This document shows positions 52,990 through 64,000 of a stretch of DNA of 64,000 nt, one piece after another. The translations under genes and the position numbers were made by a program. The DNA comes from Burkholderia pyrrocinia (lineage in GTDB: Bacteria; Pseudomonadota; Gammaproteobacteria; Burkholderiales; Burkholderiaceae). The stretch's first letter is position 1; every line of letters starts with the position of its first letter. The DNA is taken from positions 2,852,001 to 2,916,000 of the forward strand of contig NZ_CP024903.1 of assembly GCF_003330765.1 (NCBI RefSeq). The letters run 5' to 3'. The notes beneath the pieces were generated by a model that was not told the DNA's origin, did not search any database, and saw only the letters and a list, made by a program, of their open reading frames with translations.

Positions 52990-54057
52990 TCAGTTGTACT
53001 CGAGAATGTAGGTCAGCGTGGCATCCGCCCGGCCAGCCTTGATCTCGCCGCCGCTAGCGGCGTAACTGGCCTTGCCCCGGAATCGATACAGTTCGCTATC
53101 GGCGCCACTGGAGGTCCAGGTAGTCCTCAGCGCCCGCTCCTTGGCAAACGGCAATGCGACGCCGCTGCTGTCGGTCAGTGCGACACCCACACCCTGAGCC
53201 TTGCCCGCCTGACCTTGCCCGCCCGTGAGCAGCATGCCGTCGCGCGGCGAATTGCCTGCGAAATAGATCTTCACCGCCGGCTTCGTGGTCGGATTCATGC
53301 CATCGCAGCGGATGTCCAGCGAAAAATCCTGTTGCGTCACGTTTCCCTTCTTGAGGTCCCCAATGGCGACTCGCCCCAGATCGACGGTAGGCGGCAGCGC
53401 CGGGTTATAGCAACTCGTGTAGTAGAAGTTCTGTTGCAGCGTGGTCGTCAACTGCGTGCCCGTGATGGAAATACGGGTCTTCGGGTTGGTGGCGATGTGA
53501 AAGTGGGTACTCAAATTGAACGGCGTCATGCTGCCCTTTCCCACCTCCATCCCGGTGCGGATGAACTCGACGCGCATCCTGTTGGCGAACGGGTTGGGAA
53601 TGGTCGGCCCCGAGGACTCGCGGTCGAAGGGCGGAAGGATGGGGGTCATCCAGTTGCCGAGGCTCGACATGAAGCTCAACCGAATGCCGACGCCGGTGAC
53701 GCCGCTTTCGTAGATCATCTTGCTCGCATCCTGCAGCGGCAGCGTGGTCACCAATGCGTCCATGCCCCAAAGGTCGCCTCGATCGCAATTCCACAACGGG
53801 GTTCTGTCGTAGACGACAACGTCATAGGCGGCCATCACTGCGCCAATGGCGACGGCCTTCAGCGTGGTGGTGGCCGGCAACGCCGCGACTTGTACCTGGG
53901 AAGGCGGCTGGAGCCCGTTCATCACACACGTGGCCCGGGCCTGCACGCTCCAGCCACCCCAGAACAGCAGCATGCCCCATAGCATCGCCGTGCGAAGCCG
54001 TGCCATGCCCTGCCTCGACATGCCGGAGCGGTATTGGATATTGGTTTGACTATGCAT
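52990..54057 (-). CDS. Fimbrial tip adhesin (two-domain, FimH-like)
   Basis: 355 aa with an N-terminal export signal (the hydrophobic run AMLWGMLLFWGGWSVQARA near 24-42; the true start may be Met13 or Met18). About residues 45-200 form a variable lectin-like domain with Cys pair candidates (TCVMNG, WNCDRGD). The C-terminal half is a pilin domain: FSLDIRCDGM, VALTDSSGVALPFA and the chaperone-binding beta-strand ending LTYILEYN. Length and two-domain layout fit tip adhesins of chaperone-usher pili. Last gene of the operon; receptor unknown. Confidence 0.85.
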   Translation of the reverse strand: MHSQTNIQYRSGMSRQGMARLRTAMLWGMLLFWGGWSVQARATCVMNGLQPPSQVQVAALPATTTLKAVAIGAVMAAYDVVVYDRTPLWNCDRGDLWGMDALVTTLPLQDASKMIYESGVTGVGIRLSFMSSLGNWMTPILPPFDRESSGPTIPNPFANRMRVEFIRTGMEVGKGSMTPFNLSTHFHIATNPKTRISITGTQLTTTLQQNFYYTSCYNPALPPTVDLGRVAIGDLKKGNVTQQDFSLDIRCDGMNPTTKPAVKIYFAGNSPRDGMLLTGGQGQAGKAQGVGVALTDSSGVALPFAKERALRTTWTSSGADSELYRFRGKASYAASGGEIKAGRADATLTYILEYN

Positions 54058-54104
54058 TGCAGTCTCTCGTATCTGTGATTAAGGACGCGCTTTCCGGACC
54101 CGGA

Positions 54105-56612
54105 TCAGTTGGCGCTGGCATCCGTGTCGCCGCGCATGCAGCTCACCGCCTGGCGCTCGTAGGCCAGCTCCTTGTTCTGCGGCTTCAGGGTGTAGCCGAT
54201 CGTGCAGCGCTTGTCGCCCCAGCGCACGTCGATGCTGCCTTGGTCCTCGATGCCGAACACGAGCAACCGGGACTGGTTGTCCACCATGCCGAGCGTCTTG
54301 CCCTGCGCGTCGTACGCCTGGGCACCGAACGGAATCTTGCCCCCTTCGTCCAGGCTCAGTTCGAACTGCACGCGCCGCCCCGACTCGGCCTCGAAGCGGG
54401 TCTTGACGATGGCCCCGCGCGTGGGCACCACCATCCTGGCGTTGTCGGTGATTTCCGTCTCGGTTCCGATGCTGGACGGGTCGATGCTGAGCCAGTTCTG
54501 ACGGTAGGGCTGCAGGTACGGCAAGACCGCATAGCCGCGCCGGTCGGTGCGGACCGTCTGCGATCCGCCGAACGTCACGTCACGCACCTTCGGCACCTCG
54601 ACCACGGCGAACGTTTCGCCGAGCGGCTGCCCCGTCGTGATGCCGCCACCGTGCACGACCACCGAGCCTGCGGCGCCCACATCCAGATGCCTGCCGGAGC
54701 GGTCCTGGTTGAAGTTGCCGGTCAGCTTTGCATTGGGCGTATCCCAGCCGGCGCTGACACCGCCCGATCCGCCGCCATTGCGGCTGTAGCCGGCCTGCAC
54801 GCCGTAGCTGAGGGTGTTGCTCTCGTTCAGGAAACCCGACACGCCGGTCTGCATGTTGAAGTCGCCGCCCGTGGACGAGACCGCATTCGCATAGACGCGA
54901 TGCGTGTTCGACACCTTGCCCAGCGGGATGCTGACCGATACGTTGAACTGCGTTTCCGGGCGCCCGAAGGGCCCCGATTCCTGGATGCGCGATGCCGCGA
55001 TGTTGTAGCTGACGTTCTTGTAGCTGTTGCTGTAACCGACCTGCAGACGCCGGCTGCGTCCCTCGCCGTTCCAGTACGTGGTATCGCCGACGCCGAGGAA
55101 CATCGAGCCACTTGCAAGCGGCTGGTTGATGTTCACGTCCAGGCGGCTTTTCTGCCGCATGATGCGCGGGCCGTACGAACGGTCCGTGTCCTCCACGTGC
55201 TGGCTCAACGTGCGGTAGCCATCCGTGGAATAGCGATAGCCGACCATCGTGAAGGTCGTATTGGTCGGATAAAGAGTCTTCGAGTACAGGAATCGTACGC
55301 TCTGGCCTTGCCTGGTGCCGGCCGACGTGCGCGACCGGCTGTTCGTGACGTCCAGCGACACGCCGCCGAAGGGTGTGTTCACACCCACGCCGACGTTGGC
55401 CGCCATATAGTTCTGTGCGGCGAGAATACCGCCATATCCGGTGAAGTTGTCGGACAGGCCGTACACCAGCGTACCCTGCGAGAACTTCGGGCTCGACTGG
55501 CCCGGCACGCGATACTGGCCGGCAGCGAATGCGTAGCGCAGGCTGCCGCGCCGGACCATCACCGGCAAGTAGGAGTATGGCTGCGTGAACCGGCGCACAC
55601 GTCCGTCCGCCTCGGTGATCTTGATCTCGAGGTCGCCGTTCGAGCCGCTCGGATAGATGTCCGTGATCTCGAACGCACCGGGCGGCACCGGCGTCGAATA
55701 GATCACATAGCCGTTCTGCCGCACCTCCACGACGGCATTGCTCTCGGCAATGCCGCGCACGGTCGGCGCGAAGCCAACCTCGCTATCAGGCAGCATGCCG
55801 AGATCGGTGCCGATCTGCGCGCCCACGAAGCGCACGCTGTCGAAGATCTCGCCTGACGTATACAACTCGCCGGCCGCCACCTTGCTGCGCAGGCGCCGTA
55901 TATCACGCTCCACGAAGCTGCGGTTGCTGCTGAAGCGGCTCCCCGCGCCTGTGGTTCCGGTCAGCGTCGATTCGTTGCGGAAGCGCCAGCCACCAGCATT
56001 GAAGCCGCTGCGCAGACCGACGAAGTAGTACTCGCTGCTGTATCCGTGGCCGTCGTTGCGGCTGTAGTTGACCTGGTAGTCGCTGTAGAGGGCGGGAATG
56101 CCGTCGTCCCAGAGCGACGGGTCTACGTAGCCGCGCGACGTTCGAGCGACATATTTTTGCGGGAAGCTGATGTTCAGCGACAGCGTATTGGACTCGAAAT
56201 CCACGGCAGCGCCGTCCGCCACGCTGGCCAGATCCACGACCGTCGCATCGTCAGCGCCCGACGCGATGCGCCCGTCCTTCTCCAGCCGCGCGACGTCGAC
56301 ACCGACCGCACGCAACAGCCCGAGCGTCACCACCGGCTTGACGGCGCCGTCGGCGTCCGCGCGGAACACGATGTGATGGCGCTTGAGCAGCGTGCGATTC
56401 AGGTAGACGTAGACGTCGTAGCTGCCCGGCAGCACCGAGCTACCCTTCTCGAAATAGCGTAGCTCGACAGGCCCTTCACCCTTGCGCAGGAAAGACTCGT
56501 TGAATTCCATGGCATGGCCTTGCGCAGGCAGCACCAGTCCAAGCATCGCGAGGCACGATGCGCCGATCTGCCCGGCAGTCCAAACATCGGCTTCCTTCCT
56601 GACGATTTCCAT
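54105..56612 (-). CDS. Fimbrial outer-membrane usher (FimD/PapC family)
   Basis: 835 aa, standard for ushers. Signal peptide ending LPAQGHA, then N-terminal chaperone-binding domain (MEFNESFLRKGEGPVELRYFEKGSSVLPG), FVGAQIGTDLGMLPDSEVGFAPTVRGIA of the barrel start, plug domain about 230-320 (VVEVRQNGYVIYSTPVPPGAFEITDIYPSGSNGDLEI as a unit), 24-strand barrel, and C-terminal domains with Cys in TIGYTLKPQNKELAYERQAVSCM. Assembles and exports pilus subunits. The 124-bp gap to the chaperone gene is long for such an operon. Confidence 0.95.
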   Translation of the reverse strand: MEIVRKEADVWTAGQIGASCLAMLGLVLPAQGHAMEFNESFLRKGEGPVELRYFEKGSSVLPGSYDVYVYLNRTLLKRHHIVFRADADGAVKPVVTLGLLRAVGVDVARLEKDGRIASGADDATVVDLASVADGAAVDFESNTLSLNISFPQKYVARTSRGYVDPSLWDDGIPALYSDYQVNYSRNDGHGYSSEYYFVGLRSGFNAGGWRFRNESTLTGTTGAGSRFSSNRSFVERDIRRLRSKVAAGELYTSGEIFDSVRFVGAQIGTDLGMLPDSEVGFAPTVRGIAESNAVVEVRQNGYVIYSTPVPPGAFEITDIYPSGSNGDLEIKITEADGRVRRFTQPYSYLPVMVRRGSLRYAFAAGQYRVPGQSSPKFSQGTLVYGLSDNFTGYGGILAAQNYMAANVGVGVNTPFGGVSLDVTNSRSRTSAGTRQGQSVRFLYSKTLYPTNTTFTMVGYRYSTDGYRTLSQHVEDTDRSYGPRIMRQKSRLDVNINQPLASGSMFLGVGDTTYWNGEGRSRRLQVGYSNSYKNVSYNIAASRIQESGPFGRPETQFNVSVSIPLGKVSNTHRVYANAVSSTGGDFNMQTGVSGFLNESNTLSYGVQAGYSRNGGGSGGVSAGWDTPNAKLTGNFNQDRSGRHLDVGAAGSVVVHGGGITTGQPLGETFAVVEVPKVRDVTFGGSQTVRTDRRGYAVLPYLQPYRQNWLSIDPSSIGTETEITDNARMVVPTRGAIVKTRFEAESGRRVQFELSLDEGGKIPFGAQAYDAQGKTLGMVDNQSRLLVFGIEDQGSIDVRWGDKRCTIGYTLKPQNKELAYERQAVSCMRGDTDASAN

Positions 56613-56736
56613 ACCCTTTCTCTCAGTAGTTCACCTCCCGGCGCGAGCGGAATCGCAAGCGCGAGCGCTCCCCTCCCAAGGCAGGGCCTCGGGATGACGA
56701 AGATGAAGAGGAATGCGGCGCGTTAAGCTGGCCGCC

Positions 56737-57453
56737 TCAACTAGCGGTGGTTCCGTCGTGGGGCTCGACGGCGCCGTAGTCGTTGATCGATTCGAAGTGA
56801 ACCTTGGCACCCGCGGCAGCGGCGCTGCCCGGCAGATCCTTGACATCGAAATTGCGTGTGGCGGACGGCGGCACCATCTCGGCCGCCGCGGCATAATCCC
56901 GGCCGCCGCTTTGCACCTTGACCGAAGCCAGCGATACATGGAAAGCCGACGGATTGCTCACTTCGAGCTGCGCCTTGCCGCCGCGATTGACGAGGCGCCA
57001 GCGAAGCTGCGCAGGTGCGCTCTCCACCTTGCCGGGCAGGCCGGCAGGCCGGTAGAAGAACTTGATGCGCTGACGCACGGCAATCTGCAGCGTGTTGTCG
57101 CCCTTGGACTTCTGCGGGATCTCCTGCACATTGAGCCAGAACGCCGACTCGCGATCGGTGGGCAGGCCCTGACCGTAGTAGAGAACGCGCAGCGTCTGCT
57201 GCTTCTCGCCGCCCAGGCGGCTGAGCGTCGGCGTGATGACGAACGGCACGTCCGCCTTCTCGTCGTTCGGATCCATCCACGTCTGGATCATGACGTCGGC
57301 CGGCGCGCGGTTCCGGACCATTAGGGACGCCTCCTTGCTCGGCGCGGCCAGCACGACGCGGGTTCCGTCGAGCGTGATGCCGGCGAGCGAGGCGCCCGAA
57401 GACAGCAATAGCGAGCCGGCCAGGGCCAGCCCGGCAAAGTGGAAGCGTTTCAT
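56737..57453 (-). CDS. Periplasmic fimbrial chaperone (FimC/PapD family)
   Basis: 238 aa with signal peptide (FAGLALAGSLLLSSGASLA). Ig-like domain 1 begins GITLDGTRVVLAAPSKEASL and contains the conserved Arg/Lys pocket (TRV..., QIAVRQRIKFFYRP). FVITPTLSRLGGEKQQTLRVLY is the F1-G1 region that donates a strand to subunits. Domain 2 about 150-230. Longer than most because of a C-terminal extension (PHDGTTAS). Follows the pilin gene after a hairpin. Confidence 0.93.
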   Translation of the reverse strand: MKRFHFAGLALAGSLLLSSGASLAGITLDGTRVVLAAPSKEASLMVRNRAPADVMIQTWMDPNDEKADVPFVITPTLSRLGGEKQQTLRVLYYGQGLPTDRESAFWLNVQEIPQKSKGDNTLQIAVRQRIKFFYRPAGLPGKVESAPAQLRWRLVNRGGKAQLEVSNPSAFHVSLASVKVQSGGRDYAAAAEMVPPSATRNFDVKDLPGSAAAAGAKVHFESINDYGAVEPHDGTTAS

Positions 57454-57473
57454 ATTGAATTGGATAGAGTGCG

Positions 57474-57499
57474 TGGGCGGGAAGCGATCTCCCCGCCCA
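57474..57499 (-). promoter_or_regulatory. Intercistronic hairpin between pilin and chaperone
   Basis: TGGGCGGG (57474-57481) pairs with CCCGCCCA (57492-57499), an 8-bp GC-rich stem with a 10-nt loop in the 54-nt gap. There is no U-run. Such structures in fimbrial operons protect the 3' end of the major pilin message and lower downstream expression. Confidence 0.5.
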
Positions 57500-57507
57500 G
57501 AGGCTGA

Positions 57508-58101
57508 TTACTCGTAGGTCAGCGTGAAAGGCAGCGTGCCGTTGGCGGTACCGGCAGCGATTTCGTTGCCATTCGCCACGTAAGCAGCGCGCAGCGCCAG
57601 GTTGGCCGTGTAGATCGGAGCTTCGGCCGTGCCGCCTTGGACCAGCGGTGCGTCGAACGTCTCGTTGGCGTTCAGGTTCAGCAGCGTGCCCGCCGTGCTG
57701 TAGATACCGATGCCCACGCCCGTGGCGGTACCGGTGACTTGCAGCAGCTTGTTGTTCTTGCCGTCCACTCCCGAACCACCAGCCGGATCGAAACGAACCT
57801 TGACCGAGCTCAGGCCCTTGCCGGTCGCACCGCAATCGAGGTTGAGGTTGATCGCAGTACCGGCCGCAATGCCGCCGCCGGCGGTGCCGGCCAGCGTATC
57901 CGCGCTGACCTTGCCCAGCTTGACGTCGATGGACTGGCCACCCTTGCTGCCGGTGACGGACGTCCCGTTACCGCCGGTAATGGCGCACGATGCGGCGACG
58001 ATCTCACCCGTAAAGTTGATGGTGCCGTCTGCAGCCATCGCGCTGCTTGCTGCCAGTGCGACCGCTGCTGCGATAGTCATTTTCTTGATGTTGATTGCCA
58101 C
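57508..58101 (-). CDS. Major fimbrial subunit (FimA-like pilin)
   Basis: 197 aa from a GTG start at 58101 with GGAG 6 nt upstream; ATG 58080 is an alternative. Signal peptide ending SSAMA, mature start ADGTINFTGEIVAASCAITG. The Cys pair (ASCAIT and LDCGAT, about 39 and 90) forms the pilin disulfide. C-terminal NGTLPFTLTYE is the chaperone-recognised strand with penultimate Tyr. The chain is Gly/Ala/Thr-rich with no charged patches, as expected of an abundant structural pilin. First gene of the operon. Confidence 0.94.
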   Translation of the reverse strand: MAINIKKMTIAAAVALAASSAMAADGTINFTGEIVAASCAITGGNGTSVTGSKGGQSIDVKLGKVSADTLAGTAGGGIAAGTAINLNLDCGATGKGLSSVKVRFDPAGGSGVDGKNNKLLQVTGTATGVGIGIYSTAGTLLNLNANETFDAPLVQGGTAEAPIYTANLALRAAYVANGNEIAAGTANGTLPFTLTYE

Positions 58102-58671
58102 GATTCACTCCGTTTAAAAATCATGAAATAACTCTTTGTCAGAGCTGGAATAATCATAATTTCCGAAGAAAAATCGCGATATAGTAATGGTTCGAGACTA
58201 TGAATCAAACCCGTAGTACTTGTACTAAATCTTATGCGAGCGCATATTCACCACCAATCGATCGCTACGCACTCGTCGGCAAAAAAATACATAACATATT
58301 GATTTCATTGAACAAATATTAAAATTATATTTTTGCAACGAGCAGGCAACAGTACGGCTACGAGTGAAGCCAATCTCATGCACACGACATCGCGCCCCCG
58401 GATTTCTCAGCGATAACGGTTAAATAAATTTAACTTTCCATGCGCAGCGGGGCTGCGTCGCGCGGCTAATCGGGCAACGTGGACCTGGAAGCGCAAACAC
58501 AATGAGCGGCGGTTTTCACGAATACTTCATGTATCGGCGCGAAGCGTTTGAATCGGATGCGCGGGCGCCCGAAGCAGTGGCCGCCTTGTTTGCCGCGAAT
58601 GGGCGCGATTCGGGCGTCCCGACCCCACCGCCGTCAACGGCGACGGCGACGGCGAACCTTGGAGGCGTCGA
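58102..58671. other. AT-rich control region upstream of the fimbrial operon
   Basis: 570 bp, clearly the most AT-rich stretch of the window (especially 58140-58340, with runs such as AAATATTAAAATTATATTTTTG). It contains the interrupted palindrome at 58214-58227. This is probably a strong, silenced or regulated promoter (H-NS-like binding is plausible) for the fimbriae. No gene is convincing; open frames at 58502 overlapping the kinase gene have no support. Confidence 0.5.
58214..58227. promoter_or_regulatory. Palindrome TAGTAC-TT-GTACTA, candidate response-regulator site
   Basis: Six-bp arms TAGTAC and GTACTA, perfectly complementary, separated by TT, 113-126 bp upstream of the pilin start codon. 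NarL/RcsB-family regulators bind inverted or tandem sites of this size; a LuxR-type regulator gene lies 3.5 kb upstream in the same direction. Confidence 0.45.
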
Positions 58672-61713
<3,042 letters not shown>

Positions 61714-61754
61714 GTCGTTACGATCTCGTCGGCTTCCGGTCGCAGCGTTTGCTG

Positions 61755-62429
61755 CTACGCATTCTCCGGCGGCACGTCGCCGGCCGGCGCATTCTGGAGC
61801 TTGCCTTCGTCGGCATAACGGATCAGGTCTGCGTCGCGGACGATGCCAAGCTTCTTCATTGCACTGGACTTCTGCGAACTGATGGTCTGCTTGCTGCGGT
61901 GGAGCTGCGCGGCGATCTCGCCAACCGTGTACCCCGCGCAATACAGCCGGACCACTTCGATCTCGCGCGTCGTCAACTGGCGCACGGTCGGCGGCGCTTC
62001 GCTGCCGTCCAGCAATTGCTTGATGAACGGCGACATGTAATTCGCGCCGACATAAGCGGCATGAACGGCGCCGACCAGATGCGAAATCGCGTCCGACTTG
62101 CTCAGGATGCAGCCGACGCCCTGTTTCTGGATCGCCCGCAGCACGCTCGGATTGTCGATCATCGTGATCGTCACGAGGTGAAGCGCGGGATAACGACGCT
62201 GAAGGAACGACAACAGCGCAAGCCCGTCGCCGTACTTGCCGCCCGGCATCACGTAGTCCACCACGACCACGTCGCACGGTTGCTCGTCGAGCGCCGCTAC
62301 CAGGTCTGTCGAGTTCGAGACGGCTCCCACCAGCTTGATCGTGCTGCTTCCCGCAAGCGCCTGCGACATCCCGAGCGCGGACGAAGGATGATCGTCCGCC
62401 ACCGTCACACGCACAAAAAATTCATCCAT
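61755..62429 (-). CDS. LuxR/NarL-type response regulator (RcsB-like)
   Basis: 224 aa. Receiver with acidic pair Asp11/Asp12-Asp13 region (ADDHP), phospho-acceptor Asp58 (VVVVDYVMPGG), conserved Thr and Lys (LSKSDA, where Lys is in the usual KP position but Pro is Ser). LuxR-type HTH about 150-210: LTTREIEVVRLYCAGYTVGEIAAQLHRSKQTISSQKSSAMKKLG. The insertion GGKYGDG after the MP of the receiver is characteristic of RcsB-like proteins. Most likely accepts phosphate from the HPt of the kinase encoded downstream and regulates the fimbrial genes. Confidence 0.93.
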   Translation of the reverse strand: MDEFFVRVTVADDHPSSALGMSQALAGSSTIKLVGAVSNSTDLVAALDEQPCDVVVVDYVMPGGKYGDGLALLSFLQRRYPALHLVTITMIDNPSVLRAIQKQGVGCILSKSDAISHLVGAVHAAYVGANYMSPFIKQLLDGSEAPPTVRQLTTREIEVVRLYCAGYTVGEIAAQLHRSKQTISSQKSSAMKKLGIVRDADLIRYADEGKLQNAPAGDVPPENA

Positions 62430-62815
62430 GGTTGCTGTTCTCCCCGTAGCTTCCGGCCATGCTGCATATTTCCCGAATCGACGGGCGCCGTTGGCGCCAC
62501 GTCATGCGGAAAAACGACCGCATCCGGCAAACCGGATGAGTCACGACATGATTTTAAGATAAAAGGGATGGACCGCCTCGCGCCGTGGGACTGGCGGCCG
62601 GGATCACGTCGCGGTTTCGCCCGCCACCGCGCGGGAAAATCCGGCACACACGCGCAAGCCGCGAGCGACACATGCGCATACGCGCCCGCGGCGTGCCCGC
62701 CGGATGCAATCGGGCAACCGGCGCGGACAACGGCACCGGTACGCCAGTGTACGGGGGTGACGTGCGCCTGCGCAAATGCCCCGATACGCTTCCGCTCGCG
62801 TCCGTGCGGCCGCGA
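62430..62815. other. Intergenic region upstream of the response regulator
   Basis: 386 bp between the 75-aa gene and the response regulator. There is a short AT-rich patch at 62540-62570 (GACATGATTTTAAGATAAAAGG) that could hold a promoter. The rest is GC-rich with no repeat or hairpin that stands out. Confidence 0.35.
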
Positions 62816-63043
62816 CTATCGCCCGACCGCCGGATCGCTCCCGTCGCCCTGACCGTCTTCCGCCAACTGCTGCCACTCGCTGAGGGCGCGCCGCCGCTGT
62901 GTCGGCGACATCATCAGGAACTCGTTCATCTTCACGAGAAATTCTTTCCTGGATTTCTCCGGTAGCGTTGCAAATCCGAGCAGCAGTGCGAACACCTTAC
63001 CCGTATAACGCACGGCCTTTCCCCCCCATTCGTGAATAGTCAT
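62816..63043 (-). CDS. Small protein of unknown function (75 aa)
   Basis: Begins MTIHEWGGKAVRYTGKVFAL with a short hydrophobic patch (FALLLGFATLP) and continues with helical, charged sequence (KSRKEFLVKMNEFLMMSPTQRRRALSEWQQL). The ribosome site is weak. It lies between two phosphorelay genes reading the same way, 54 nt after the hybrid kinase, so it may be part of that transcript. The amphipathic middle looks like a partner-binding helix. No family recognised. Confidence 0.5.
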   Translation of the reverse strand: MTIHEWGGKAVRYTGKVFALLLGFATLPEKSRKEFLVKMNEFLMMSPTQRRRALSEWQQLAEDGQGDGSDPAVGR

Positions 63044-63097
63044 GCGCCGCTCGCGTTGCGATGCGGCACGCCTGCCTTCGATACTTCGGCCGTGCGG

Positions 63098-64000
63098 TCA
63101 CGTCGACACGGCCTGATCCTGCACACGCTCTGCCGGTACGCGTTTCCCCCGGCGCCGCGCCGCCAGCGTCAGCGCGCGGATCCATTGCGCCAGCGTCACC
63201 GGCTTCGTCAGCCGCTGCTCCACGTCGGCCGCCGCATACCGCGCCGCCTCGTCCGGCGCCAGATGCGAGGTCACCACCACCACGTCGCAGGACAGGCCGA
63301 GATCGCGGACCCGCTCGGCCAACGCGCAGGCGGGCATGTCGGGCAGATCGGCGTTCAGCAGAAGCACGTCCCACGCGCCGCCAGCCAGCCGGTCGAGCGC
63401 CGTTTTCCCGAGCCCCACGGCCTGAACTGCGCATCCGAGCACATCGAGTTGCTCCCGAAGCAATGCGACGCTCGCCGCGTCGTCGTCGGCAAGCAGCACG
63501 CGCAACGCTTGCTGGCTCTCCGCCTCGTCCGCCCGGTCCGCAGCCTCGCACGGCGACGCGCGCGGGCCGGCAATCTCCGCCACCCGCATCATCGCGGCGC
63601 GCAAGCCCCCCAGCGAATAGCTCGACACGCGAATCGTCCTGCCGGCGATATCGGGCTGAAGCGGTCCGTCCGGCGTCGCGAGAATCACCGGCGTGTCGCC
63701 GCCGAGGCTATCCAGTTGGGTGTGAGGCCATGCGTCGGCATCCCCGAACAGCAGGACCGCGCATGCGTGCGCGACGCGCTCGCGCGGGATGCGCGCCGGG
63801 CTGTCGTACGAGTCGACGTCGAAGCCCCACGTGCGCAGATGGGGCAGTGCGAGATTGCGCCACGCTTGCCGCGCCGACACGACAAGCGCCGCGCGATCGC
63901 CGGACGACTCGCAGGCGGCGTCCGCAACGATTGCAGTCCCGAGCGGCAAGCGCACGGTGAAGCTACTGCCGACGCCCGGCGCGCTCGTCACCGATATCGT
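63098..64000 (-). CDS. Hybrid histidine kinase, C-terminal part (runs off the right edge), degenerate receiver
   Basis: The frame is open through base 64000; the visible part starts with the end of the HATPase domain (SAPGVGSSFTVRLPLG). An RcsC-like alpha-beta-loop segment follows (VVSARQAWRNLALPHLRTWGFDVDSYDS). Then comes a receiver domain with the acidic pocket (LLADDDAAS), Thr/Ser (VVVTSH) and Lys (LTKPVT), but the acceptor position reads Asn (VLLLNADLPDM). So this receiver probably cannot be phosphorylated. No HPt domain follows. It is in line with the other phosphorelay genes and the fimbrial operon. Confidence 0.88.
   Translation of the reverse strand, partial: TISVTSAPGVGSSFTVRLPLGTAIVADAACESSGDRAALVVSARQAWRNLALPHLRTWGFDVDSYDSPARIPRERVAHACAVLLFGDADAWPHTQLDSLGGDTPVILATPDGPLQPDIAGRTIRVSSYSLGGLRAAMMRVAEIAGPRASPCEAADRADEAESQQALRVLLADDDAASVALLREQLDVLGCAVQAVGLGKTALDRLAGGAWDVLLLNADLPDMPACALAERVRDLGLSCDVVVVTSHLAPDEAARYAAADVEQRLTKPVTLAQWIRALTLAARRRGKRVPAERVQDQAVST

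Noticed and set aside
61714..62277. N-terminal extension of the hybrid kinase frame up to 62277
   Set aside because: It overlaps the response-regulator gene on the same strand and is Arg-rich without any domain; the kinase starts at 61713 with its transmembrane segment soon after.

Overview
The window is high-GC DNA with dense, short-spaced genes and an unusual number of LysR regulators (seven), aldehyde/sugar-acid catabolic genes, an Omp38-type porin, an ACC deaminase with its Lrp regulator and a Wzx/Wzy-type exopolysaccharide locus. This is typical of an accessory replicon (chromosome 2 or 3) of a Burkholderia sensu stricto, most likely a Burkholderia cepacia complex member. The genus call is an inference from gene content and protein style; no rRNA, tRNA, origin, transposase or CRISPR array was seen.

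Layout. 1-5.2 kb: the C-terminal part of a DUF2235 (Tle1-like) protein whose nucleophile position reads Asp instead of Ser, a DUF3422 membrane protein with a tiny downstream gene, a LysR regulator and two small unknown proteins. 5.3-11.2 kb: a LysR gene divergent from a catabolic operon fae - aldo/keto reductase - aldehyde dehydrogenase - MFS transporter. 11.4-12.5 kb: an overlapping pair of orphan genes. 12.6-20.7 kb: two head-to-head LysR genes, then an operon for aldehyde dehydrogenase (AldA-like), MFS transporter, enolase-superfamily protein and GMC oxidoreductase, ended by an 18-bp bidirectional hairpin. 20.7-27.5 kb: LysR / quinone oxidoreductase pair, a three-gene glycine betaine-type ABC importer and a general porin. 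27.8-29.1 kb: an internally deleted class D beta-lactamase remnant overlapping an acyltransferase. 29.2-34.6 kb: methyltransferase with a 29-codon upstream ORF, aldo/keto reductase divergent from LysR, pyruvate oxidase (poxB). 34.1-37.5 kb: an Lrp regulator divergent from an orphan homodimeric 2-oxoacid dehydrogenase E1. 37.5-38.5 kb: a RES/Xre toxin-antitoxin module. 38.6-40.3 kb: acdR-acdS.

40.9-52.2 kb is a compact nine-gene exopolysaccharide operon: initiating sugar-phosphate transferase, OPX exporter, low-molecular-weight tyrosine phosphatase, BY-kinase, one glycosyltransferase, pyruvyltransferase, flippase, polymerase candidate and acyltransferase, most joined by 4-bp overlaps. It is bracketed by the intact acdS on the left and a diverged, multiply frameshifted 3' fragment of a second acdS on the right, both in the same orientation.

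53-64 kb, all on the minus strand, is a chaperone-usher fimbrial operon (major pilin, chaperone, usher, tip adhesin) preceded by an Rcs/Bvg-like phosphorelay: a hybrid kinase running off the right edge whose receiver lacks the phospho-acceptor Asp, a small unknown gene, a LuxR-type response regulator and a second hybrid kinase carrying an HPt domain. Position and orientation suggest that the phosphorelay controls the fimbriae.

The best leads for something undescribed are: a 20-nt motif present three times in divergent promoter regions of the catabolic, betaine-uptake and porin genes; the acdS scar around the exopolysaccharide locus; the 55-codon beta-lactamase remnant; and a pseudo-receiver in a fimbria-linked hybrid kinase.
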